DNA of 64,000 bases. Source: JAGNLM01 sp964439835 (GTDB taxonomy: Bacteria; Pseudomonadota; Gammaproteobacteria; JAABTG01). A model generated the notes under the pieces. The model was not told the origin of the DNA and did not search any database. It worked only from the letters and a program-made list of their open reading frames with translations. A program made the translations under genes and the position numbers. The stretch is from positions 111,402 through 175,401 of the forward strand of contig CAYTPQ010000001.1 of NCBI GenBank assembly GCA_964439835.1, in the 5' to 3' direction. Shown here piece after piece: positions 53,059-60,243 of this stretch (positions are counted from its first letter, which is position 1; each line of letters opens with the position of its first letter).

Positions 53059-53439
53059 ATGACCCAACCGCCCCCCGACAGCCTGGAGCATCTGCGCGTG
53101 CGCCTGGCCGAGTTCGCGGCGGCCCGCGACTGGGAGCAGTTCCACACCCCGAAGAACCTGGCGATGGCGCTGGCCGGCGAGGCGGGCGAGCTGCTGGAGC
53201 ACTTCCAGTGGCTGACGCCCGAGCAGAGCGCCGCCCTCGGACCGGAGCGTCGGCGCGAGGTCGCCCACGAGCTCGCCGACATCCTGATCTACCTGGTCCG
53301 CATGGCCGACCGGCTGGGCGTCGACCTCCTCAACGCGGCCCGCGAGAAGATCGCCCTCAACGAGTCCCGCTACCCCGCCGAGCGCGTGCGCGGAGACGCA
53401 CGCCGGGCCTCGGAGTACGGGCCGGAAGCGGGCTCCTGA
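53059..53439 (+). CDS. MazG-like nucleotide pyrophosphohydrolase (dCTPase type)
   Basis: This 126-residue all-alpha NTP pyrophosphohydrolase resembles RS21-C6/DCTPP1. It has FHTPKNLAMALAGEAGELLEHFQW and EVAHELADILIYLVRMADRLGVDL, which hold the EExx/ExxD Mg2+ ligands. It hydrolyses (d)NTPs to monophosphates for house-cleaning. Its stop overlaps the asmA start (TGATG). Confidence 0.9.
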   Translation: MTQPPPDSLEHLRVRLAEFAAARDWEQFHTPKNLAMALAGEAGELLEHFQWLTPEQSAALGPERRREVAHELADILIYLVRMADRLGVDLLNAAREKIALNESRYPAERVRGDARRASEYGPEAGS

Positions 53440-55670
53440 TGCGGGTCCTGCTGCGCCTGCTCCGTTGGGCGGCCGCCGCGCTGGTGGTGGCGGTCGTCCT
53501 CGCCGCGGTCTTCGTCGCCTTCTACGTCGACCCCAACGACTTCAAGGGCGTCATCGCACGGGAGCTCGGGCAACGCGCGGGCCGCCCGGTCGAGATCCCC
53601 GGCAACATCCGCCTGTCGGTCTTCCCCTGGCTCGGCTTCGAGACTGGCCGGGTCACCGTCGGGAACCCCCGCGGCTTCGCCGAGCCGACCTTCGCCTCGG
53701 TCGAGCGGGCGGACCTCCGGGTCAAGCTGCTGCCACTGCTGCGCCGGCAGGTGGAGACGGACACGGTCGTGATCCACGGGCTGGACCTGCGTCTGGTGCG
53801 TGACCGCGCCGGTCGCACCAACTGGCAGGATCTCACCGGCGGCCAGCCCACCACGGCCCCGACAACAAGCCCCGGCACGGCGCCCGCCACCGCGCCGCTC
53901 GCCCTGGCCGTCGGCGGGCTGGACCTGCGGGGCGCCCGCGTCTCCTGGACCGACGAGGCGACCGGGCGGCGGCTGCGCATCGAGGACCTGGACCTGCAGA
54001 CGGGGGCCATCGCGCCGGGCAATCCTGTGCCCCTGGCGCTGGCCCTGCGCGTGAGCGACAGCGTCAACGGGTTGCGGGCCGAGGTAGAGGTCCGGGGCCG
54101 CCTCGACACCGACCCCTCCCGCCGCCAGTACCGGCTTCGGGACCTGCTGCTAGAGGCCCAGGTCTCCGGACCGAACCTGCCCGAGGCGGGCATCGATCTC
54201 ACGGTCCGCGGTCAGGTCGACGCCGACCCGGAGCAGCAGACCGCCAAGGCCGGGCCGCTGCACCTGACCCTGGCCGGGGTCGAGGCCGACGCCGCCGCCG
54301 TGATTGACTGGCCGAGCGGGGAGCTTCGCTACAGCGTCTCCCTCGACGCCCGTGACGCCCGCGTGCGGCCGCTCCTGGAAGGGCTGGCCCGCCAGCCCCT
54401 GCGCACGGCCGACCCGAACACCTTCGATCGGCTGAGCATCGGCACGCGGGTCGCCGGGACCGGCCGCTCGGCCACCGTGAGCCCCCTGAGCTTGCGGATC
54501 GACGGCTCAGTGGTCGAAGGCCAGGTGGAGATCCTGGACTTCGCCGGGCCGACCGTTCGGTTCGACCTGGTGGTCGACCGGCTGGACCTGGACCGCTACC
54601 TGCCCCCACGTACGGCGCTACCAGGGGAGGCCGACACCGACGGCGTCGCGCAGGGGGCACCGGCCGCGCCTGCGACCGACGGCCCCGCCCCCGCCTCTGG
54701 CGAGGACGCCGGAGGTGCGGCCCCTGCAGACCCCAGCCCTGCGCCGGTTCCCGGTGACGCCCGACCCGCGACGGCCGGGACCGGGGCCCGCTCTGCGCCA
54801 GCTCCGGGGTGGCTCCTCACGGCCGACCTCCAGGGCCGCGTCCACGTCGACCAGCTCCGCCTCGGAAAGATCCAGGTGACCGACGCCGGAGTAACGGTCG
54901 CGTCGAAGGGCGGCCTCGTGCGCCTGGACCCCCTGGAGGCCCGGTTGTACGGGGGCAGCTACCGAGGCCGACCCGAGATCGATGCCCGTCGGGCGCCCGT
55001 CCGGCTCCGCCTCGACGAGCGCCTGAGCGGGGTAGAGGTCGCGCCCCTGCTGGAGGCCCTGGCCGGCAAGGCCAGCCTCTCCGGTCGGGCCGATCTCACC
55101 CTGCGGGCAGACATGGATGCGACCGTCGGCGAGACGATCCTGCACACGCTGGCGGGGGACGGACGCTTCAGCGTGCGCGACGGCGCGATCCGGGGTCTCG
55201 ACCTGGGGCGGGCCGCCCGCCAGGCGCGGGCTAGGCTGCGCGGCGAGCCGGCCGCGGAGGCGCAGGCCCCGATCGAGACCGACTTCACCGAAGTGAACGG
55301 CAGCTTCCGTATCGCCCAGGGCGTCCTGCGCAACGACGACCTCTACGGCAAGTCCCCCCTGCTGCGTCTCGAGGGCCAGGGCAGCGCCGACCTGCCAGGG
55401 GGCCAGATCGACTACCGGCTGACCGCCTTCGTGGTCGGCACCACCAAGGGCCAGGGCGGCAAGGACCTGGAGGACCTCCGGGGCGTGCCCCTGCCGATCC
55501 TGGTGAGCGGGCCTCTCCGGGACCCGACCTACCGGGTGGACCTGGAGGACGCGCTAAAGGGCCTCGCCCGGGAAGAGCTGCGACAGAAGGTCGAGGACAG
55601 CATCGACCGCAGGCTCGGCGGGGATACCGGAGAAAAGGCAAAGGAGTTGCTGCGCGGGCTGTTCCGTTGA
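53439..55670 (+). CDS. AsmA-family envelope protein
   Basis: This 743-residue protein is anchored by an N-terminal helix (LRWAAAALVVAVVLAAVFVAFYVD). An AsmA N-terminal domain (PNDFKGVIARELGQRAGRPVEIPG onwards) is followed by a long periplasmic beta-rich groove, interrupted by an Ala/Pro linker at about residues 395-450, and a C-terminal AsmA_2-type domain. The family carries phospholipids between membranes. It sits in a dCTPase-asmA-mutY-yggX operon with overlapping ends. Confidence 0.9.
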   Translation: MRVLLRLLRWAAAALVVAVVLAAVFVAFYVDPNDFKGVIARELGQRAGRPVEIPGNIRLSVFPWLGFETGRVTVGNPRGFAEPTFASVERADLRVKLLPLLRRQVETDTVVIHGLDLRLVRDRAGRTNWQDLTGGQPTTAPTTSPGTAPATAPLALAVGGLDLRGARVSWTDEATGRRLRIEDLDLQTGAIAPGNPVPLALALRVSDSVNGLRAEVEVRGRLDTDPSRRQYRLRDLLLEAQVSGPNLPEAGIDLTVRGQVDADPEQQTAKAGPLHLTLAGVEADAAAVIDWPSGELRYSVSLDARDARVRPLLEGLARQPLRTADPNTFDRLSIGTRVAGTGRSATVSPLSLRIDGSVVEGQVEILDFAGPTVRFDLVVDRLDLDRYLPPRTALPGEADTDGVAQGAPAAPATDGPAPASGEDAGGAAPADPSPAPVPGDARPATAGTGARSAPAPGWLLTADLQGRVHVDQLRLGKIQVTDAGVTVASKGGLVRLDPLEARLYGGSYRGRPEIDARRAPVRLRLDERLSGVEVAPLLEALAGKASLSGRADLTLRADMDATVGETILHTLAGDGRFSVRDGAIRGLDLGRAARQARARLRGEPAAEAQAPIETDFTEVNGSFRIAQGVLRNDDLYGKSPLLRLEGQGSADLPGGQIDYRLTAFVVGTTKGQGGKDLEDLRGVPLPILVSGPLRDPTYRVDLEDALKGLAREELRQKVEDSIDRRLGGDTGEKAKELLRGLFR

Positions 55671-56851
55671 CCGGGCGCATCGCCCGCGCAGGCTGCGAAC
55701 GCTCGACGGCCGGGGCTGAAGCTCCGCCCGACCAGACGCCCGAGCCCGTGGTCGCACCAGGAGCCGGGCTGCCGCACGCCGCCTCAGGGGGCGCATTCGC
55801 CGAGCGCCTGCTCGCCTGGTACGACCAGGAGGGCCGCAAGGACCTGCCCTGGCAGCGGGACCGCACGCCCTACCGGGTCTGGGTCTCCGAGGTCATGCTG
55901 CAGCAGACCCAGGTCGGTACGGTGATCCCCTACTTCGAGCGCTTCGTCGGCCGGCTGCCCGACGTTGCGGCGCTGGCCGCCGCACCCCTCGACGAGGTGC
56001 TGGCCCTCTGGAGCGGGCTGGGCTACTACGCCCGCGCCCGCCACCTGCACCGCGCCGCCGCTCAAGTGATGGCGCAGCACAAGGGGGAGCTTCCGGAGGA
56101 CGCGGAGGCCCTCGCCGACTTGCCGGGGGTCGGGCGGTCCACCGCCGGCGCCATCCTGGCCCTCGCCCGCAACCAGCGCCACCCGATCCTCGACGGCAAC
56201 GTCAAGCGGGTGCTGGCCCGCTATCACCGGGTCGCCGGCTGGCCCGGCGCCGGGCCGGCGCAGCGGACGCTGTGGACCCTGGCGGAGGCCCACACGCCGG
56301 CCCAGCGCGTCGCCGACTACACGCAGGCGATCATGGACCTCGGCGCGACCGTCTGCGTGCGCCGGCGTCCGGCCTGCGGGCGCTGCCCGGTCGCCGGGGG
56401 TTGCGCGGCCCGGGCCGCAGGCGACGTCGATCGCTACCCCGAGCCTCGGCCGACCCGGGTGCTGCCGGTGCGCGCCACCCGCTTCGTGATCGCCCGCGAC
56501 CGAGCCGGCGCGGTGTTGCTGGAGCGGCGACCACCCACCGGGATCTGGGCGAGCCTCTGGGCCTTTCCGGAGTGCGCGCCGCGGGAGGCGCTAGCGGACT
56601 GGTGCCGGCGCCGGATAGGGACCGCCCCCGCGCAGACGGTCGAGTGGCCCACCTTCCGGCACACCTTCAGCCACTTCCACCTGGACGTGTCGCCGGTGCT
56701 GGTGGAGCTGGAAGACCCCGTAGTCGCCGTGTTGGAGGGCGGGGAGGCCCTGTGGTACAAGCCTGGCGATGCAGCCCCCGGGGGGCTTGCAGCCCCGGTC
56801 TCGGCGCTAATCGACCGGCTCGCCGGGCAACAGGAGGGAGAGGACGAATGA
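55667..56851 (+). CDS. mutY: Adenine DNA glycosylase MutY
   Basis: This 394-residue base-excision repair enzyme removes A opposite 8-oxoG. The catalytic Glu is in WVSEVMLQQTQVGTVIPYF. The HhH is in LPGVGRSTAGAILALA, the Asp in LDGNVKRVLAR, and the [4Fe-4S] ligands in CVRRRPACGRCPVAGGC. The C-terminal NUDIX-like 8-oxoG domain starts near residue 260. The TTG start overlaps the asmA stop and gives an extra N-terminal tail of about 43 residues compared with the E. coli enzyme. A later start is possible. Confidence 0.95.
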   Translation: MTGRIARAGCERSTAGAEAPPDQTPEPVVAPGAGLPHAASGGAFAERLLAWYDQEGRKDLPWQRDRTPYRVWVSEVMLQQTQVGTVIPYFERFVGRLPDVAALAAAPLDEVLALWSGLGYYARARHLHRAAAQVMAQHKGELPEDAEALADLPGVGRSTAGAILALARNQRHPILDGNVKRVLARYHRVAGWPGAGPAQRTLWTLAEAHTPAQRVADYTQAIMDLGATVCVRRRPACGRCPVAGGCAARAAGDVDRYPEPRPTRVLPVRATRFVIARDRAGAVLLERRPPTGIWASLWAFPECAPREALADWCRRRIGTAPAQTVEWPTFRHTFSHFHLDVSPVLVELEDPVVAVLEGGEALWYKPGDAAPGGLAAPVSALIDRLAGQQEGEDE

Positions 56852-57117
56852 CCCGCACCGTGAACTGCGTGAAGCTCGGGCGCGAGGCCGAGGGCCTGGA
56901 GCGCCCACCCTACCCGGGGCCCCTCGGTCAGCGGATCTTCGAGAGCGTCTCGAAGGACGGTTGGCAACTCTGGCTGCGCCACCAGACCATGCTGATCAAC
57001 GAGAACCGCCTGAACGCGATGGACCCGAAGGCGCGCAAGTTCCTGGCCGAGGAGATGGAGAAGTTCTTCTTCGCCGGCGGCTCCGCGGTGCCGGTGGGGT
57101 TCGTGCCGAAGCCGTAG
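56848..57117 (+). CDS. yggX: Fe(2+)-trafficking protein YggX
   Basis: This 89-residue protein is standard for the family: TVNCVKLGREAEGLERPPYPGPLGQRIFESVSKDGWQLWLRHQTMLINENRLN then the KFLAEEMEKFFF stretch. It protects Fe-S clusters from oxidation. It overlaps mutY by 4 bp, a gene pairing common to Gammaproteobacteria and fitting because MutY carries an Fe-S cluster. Confidence 0.96.
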   Translation: MTRTVNCVKLGREAEGLERPPYPGPLGQRIFESVSKDGWQLWLRHQTMLINENRLNAMDPKARKFLAEEMEKFFFAGGSAVPVGFVPKP

Positions 57118-57180
57118 CGTCCTGCCACGTCCACCCGGGCCGCCGCTCGGCAAGCAGGCAGCGCCGAACGACGGATTGGG

Positions 57181-57213
57181 CGTCATTCCGGCGGAAGCCG
57201 GGATCCAGGCAAG
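57181..57213. repeat. ATTCCGGC/GCCGGAAT palindromic repeat, inverted copy
   Basis: The reverse complement matches 19305-19338 with a few changes. It lies between the convergent yggX and radical SAM genes. Confidence 0.6.
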
Positions 57214-57292
57214 GCAGCGAGTTGCGTGACACCCATAACTCGCCTGCCGGTCCTTACGGCAAGGGCCCGAACCCGGAACGCGTGGCCTGCAG

Positions 57293-58417
57293 TCAGGCCG
57301 AGTCTACCGGCGCCTTGGTTTCCTGGACCTTGACCGGGATGCTGATGCCGCGGGCCTTCTCGTACTTCTTGAGCAGCACCCCCTCGCTGCCGCAGCAGCT
57401 CCCCGCGCACTTCTTGACCTGGTGCACGGCCGCCGCGTCCGACTCCAGGAAGGCCTCCACCGGCAGGTTCTCCAGCGCGCAGTCACAGCCCTTGTCTTCG
57501 TAGACGTAGACGTTCGCGAGCCCCTCCTCGCGGGCCGCGTCGTGGGCCGTCCACAGGGTCGCGGGCGGCGTCGGCGGGATGTCCGACAGGTGATAGGCGG
57601 GGAAGAAGCGCGTGATGTGCCAGGGGCTCTCCGGCCCCAGGTGCTCGCGGATCCAGCGCGCGATGGCGCGCAGCTCCGCCGGGTCGTCGTTCTTGCCGGG
57701 GATGACGTTGGTGCGCGTCTCCACGTGGATGCCCAGGCGCTGCGCCTTCTCGATGCAGTGCAGCACCTCCTCGACCCGGGCCGCCTGGCAGATCCGCTGG
57801 TAGAACGCGTCGCTGAGGCTCTTGATGTCCGAGCACATCACGTCCACGTGCGGGGCCATCAGCTCCAGCGCCTCGTCGGTCACGAAGCTGTTGGTCACGT
57901 ACACCGTGTAGAGCCCCGCCTCGTGGGCCAGCACCGAGACGTCGAGCACGTACTCGAGCCACACCGCCGGCTCCGAGTAGGTGAAGGCGATCCCCTGCAC
58001 CCCCTGGCGCTGCGCGGCCTGCACCAGCTCCTCGGGGGTCACGTAGGCCGCCGTCGACTCGCCGCGGGCAAGCGCGTCCAGGGCCTCCGGGGCCCAGGAG
58101 ATCTCCAGATTGTGGCAGCCCCCGCAGCGGAAGCTGCAGCCGTAGCTGCCGACGTTGAGGACCTTGGTCCCCGGGCGGTAGTGTTTGACCGGCTTCTCCT
58201 CGATCGGCGTCACCGCCATCGACGAGATGATCCCGTAGGACAGGTTGTAGAGCGTCCCGTGGCGGTTGACGTGCGCCTGGCAAAACCCCCGCTGGCCGTG
58301 GCGCAGCCCGCAGCGCCAGAGGCACAGGTTGCAGCGGGTGCGCCCGTCCGGCAGCGGCTCCTGCAGACGGGTCGGCATGATCCGGTACTGGCTCGGGGCG
58401 GGGCGGGTCAGCGGCAT
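57293..58417 (-). CDS. Radical SAM enzyme, AmmeMemoRadiSam type
   Basis: This 374-residue enzyme starts with a Cys-rich CNLCLWRCGLRHGQRGFCQAH region. The radical SAM cluster follows in YGCSFRCGGCHNLEIS (CX3CX2C). Downstream blocks FTYSEPAVWLEY, VTNSFVTDEAL and RTNVIPGKNDD belong to the pyruvate-formate-lyase-activase-like AmmeMemoRadiSam family. The C-terminus differs from typical members: CDCALENL and CAGSCCGSEG replace the usual terminal CPNC-type motif. The Memo and AMMECR1 partners are not in this window. The substrate is unknown. Confidence 0.85.
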   Translation of the reverse strand: MPLTRPAPSQYRIMPTRLQEPLPDGRTRCNLCLWRCGLRHGQRGFCQAHVNRHGTLYNLSYGIISSMAVTPIEEKPVKHYRPGTKVLNVGSYGCSFRCGGCHNLEISWAPEALDALARGESTAAYVTPEELVQAAQRQGVQGIAFTYSEPAVWLEYVLDVSVLAHEAGLYTVYVTNSFVTDEALELMAPHVDVMCSDIKSLSDAFYQRICQAARVEEVLHCIEKAQRLGIHVETRTNVIPGKNDDPAELRAIARWIREHLGPESPWHITRFFPAYHLSDIPPTPPATLWTAHDAAREEGLANVYVYEDKGCDCALENLPVEAFLESDAAAVHQVKKCAGSCCGSEGVLLKKYEKARGISIPVKVQETKAPVDSA

Positions 58418-58727
58418 GGCGGAAGGCCTCTCGGATTAGGCGCGACAGTACCGTGGGCCTGGTGACCGCTTCAACCGACCCACATCAGGTTCCCGCGGCC
58501 CGTCACTGGCCGACGGCGGGCGCCCGCCCGGCGGCCCCCCTAGTGGCCCTGTTTCACTCCGGGCAGGCAAGCTTGGCCGGTGCAGGCGGATGCAGCGAGC
58601 GTGCGAGGCGCGCTTCGCGGCGGGAGCGCCGCTCCCCCCGGAAGAATCCGTCGCCGCGAGCGGGGGCAGCCACTACCGGCACCCTGGCGCTCCCCCGGCT
58701 GAAGACCTGTGCCTGATGTCCGCAGTG
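58418..58727. other. Intergenic region, no gene seen
   Basis: About 310 bp between the radical SAM and arfB genes. The short frames look like shadows. No convincing promoter or RNA was recognised. Confidence 0.4.
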
Positions 58728-59150
58728 CTAGCCGCCGTCCTCCGGCCTCTGACGATCGCGCTTGGTGGCGGCCCGCTGCTTCTTCGAGGAGATCCGCCGC
58801 TCCTGGGAGGCTCGGGTCGGACGGGTCGGCCGTCGCGGCCTTGGGGCCTCGGTCGCGGCCTGGACCAGGGTCACCAACCGCTCGATGGCGTCCCGCCGGT
58901 TGCGCTCCTGGGTGCGGAAGCGATGGGCCTGGATGACCAGCACCCCCTCGGCAGTGAGGCGCCTTCCGGCCAGGCGGGCCAGACGCGCGCGCACCGGCCC
59001 CGTCAGCGAGGGCGAGCGGGCCACGTCAAAACGCAGCTCGACCGCGGTCGCGACCTTATTGACGTTCTGGCCGCCGGGCCCCGGCGCCCGCACGAACCGC
59101 AGCTCGATCTCGTCGTCCGCCAGGACGATGGCGGGGGTGACGACGATCAC
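58728..59150 (-). CDS. arfB: Peptidyl-tRNA hydrolase ArfB
   Basis: This protein of about 140 residues is a stalled-ribosome rescue factor. It has the catalytic GGQ in FVRAPGPGGQNVNKVATAVELRF, the RF-1 fold, and a C-terminal basic tail (RISSKKQRAATKRDRQRPEDGG) that enters the empty mRNA channel. The GTG at 59150 is where homology starts. The longer frame runs back over the tRNA gene and is not coding. Confidence 0.93.
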   Translation of the reverse strand: MIVVTPAIVLADDEIELRFVRAPGPGGQNVNKVATAVELRFDVARSPSLTGPVRARLARLAGRRLTAEGVLVIQAHRFRTQERNRRDAIERLVTLVQAATEAPRPRRPTRPTRASQERRISSKKQRAATKRDRQRPEDGG

Positions 59151-59294
59151 GCGTCCGACCTGCGACTGAACCAGCCGGTGGCCCCGATACGTCTGGAGCC
59201 ACGGATAGTGGCCAACGGCCGACCACCAGGCCCCGCATCGCACTCGCCGCCGACCGAAATCGCTCGGAACCCGCAGAAGCTCATCACCGTCAGC

Positions 59295-59324
59295 TTGACG
59301 CCCCCTCCGCCCGAGACATTTAAT
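59295..59324 (+). promoter_or_regulatory. Promoter of tRNA-Phe
   Basis: TTGACG (59295-59300) and TTTAAT (59319-59324) are separated by 18 bp and followed by a GC-rich discriminator, about 10 bp before the mature tRNA. Both hexamers match consensus at 5 of 6 positions. Confidence 0.65.
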
Positions 59325-59341
59325 ATGCGCTTCCTGCCAAC

Positions 59342-59417
59342 GGCCAGGTAGCTCAGTTGGTAGAGCAGGGGACTGAAAATCCCCGTGTCGGCGGTTCGAC
59401 TCCGTCCCTGGCCACCA
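59342..59417 (+). tRNA. tRNA-Phe (GAA)
   Basis: This 76-nt cloverleaf has the 7-bp acceptor GGCCAGG/CCTGGCC, anticodon loop CTGAAAA (anticodon GAA), TTCGACT loop and encoded CCA. It borders a mobile element on its 3' side and is the likely integration target. Confidence 0.97.
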
Positions 59418-59459
59418 TAAAATCAACATCTTAGAAAAGACCCTCCAGGCAGCAAAATT

Positions 59460-59480
59460 CCTGGGCTACGCCTGGGCTAC
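59460..59480. repeat. Tandem CCTGGGCTAC repeats, possible integrase arm sites
   Basis: Two exact 10-bp copies are spaced 11 bp apart, 43 bp beyond the tRNA 3' end. Short direct repeats at this place in tRNA-borne islands are often arm-type sites for a tyrosine integrase (inference). The remaining 59418-59940 holds no convincing gene. Confidence 0.4.
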
Positions 59481-59798
59481 AGCCAGGAGGCATCCGCCTC
59501 CCCCCTGACCCGACCTCCGCAGGCCTTCCGGTCGGCCGCTTCCGGGGAGAGACAGGCGTTGCTCGCCCGCGTTTGCAGGCCTGGGCGTCTGGTCCCCTCC
59601 GGCCTCGGCCACCCCTCCCAGGATGGGCTAGCGCTCCTGCATCCTGTGACCCGCCTCAAGCGGGCCTTGCCATCCCAGGGCGGTGCACGCCACCTTGACT
59701 CCCACGTGGCACGTATTCGCCCACAGCGGCTTGCAAACTTCGGCCGCGATCAGGTATCTTTTTTCTAGTCTGGGGTAATAGCACCCAGAGCCTGACCG

Positions 59799-59821
59799 AG
59801 CCCGCCCCGAGCGGGCTTTTG
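59799..59821 (+). terminator. Rho-independent terminator upstream of alpA-like gene
   Basis: A 7-bp stem (AGCCCGC/GCGGGCT) with a 5-nt loop is followed by TTTTG. It isolates the mobile-element genes from upstream transcription. Confidence 0.7.
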
Positions 59822-59940
59822 CGTTTCTGGACCCGGCATCGTGCCGGACCTTTCGTCTCGGTCACCCCGGATCCCCGACCTCCATCCCGCGACCCCGCCC
59901 GGGGCCGCGGCGGGGATCCTTTTGCCCAGAGGTCTACCCG

Positions 59941-60240
59941 ATGTCCGAACGTGCATCCGCCGTGGGCCGTGGCGGTGTTCGCCAGCTTGCGCCCGCCTCC
60001 CTGGCCTCCGCTTCCGCCCTGCCCGCCGCACAGCCGGTCCTCCGGGAGCGGTTCCCCCTGGACGAGCGCCGCCACACCCGCGCCGCGGCCGCCTACCTGG
60101 GACTCAGTGCGGCCCACCTCGAGCGCCTGCGCAGCGTGGGCCGGGGTCCGAGGTACTACCGCGCGGGCCGCAAGGTCTTCTACCTGGTGCGCGACCTGGA
60201 CCGCTTCATCGAGGCGTGCTCGGTGCCCGAGAGGACGTGA
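59941..60240 (+). CDS. AlpA/excisionase-like HTH protein
   Basis: This 99-residue protein has a MerR-type winged helix in its second half (TRAAAAYLGLSAAHLERLRSVGRGPRYYRAGRKVFYLVRDLDRFIEA), the HTH_17/AlpA pattern. The first 35 residues are Ala-rich and disordered. Such proteins act as recombination directionality factors or regulators of P4-type islands. It lies 3 bp upstream of the primase-helicase gene. Confidence 0.8.
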   Translation: MSERASAVGRGGVRQLAPASLASASALPAAQPVLRERFPLDERRHTRAAAAYLGLSAAHLERLRSVGRGPRYYRAGRKVFYLVRDLDRFIEACSVPERT

Positions 60241-60243
60241 GGC

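Noticed and set aside
59151..59429. Extended ArfB frame through the tRNA gene
   Set aside because: It reads antisense through tRNA-Phe; the family homology starts at GTG 59150.
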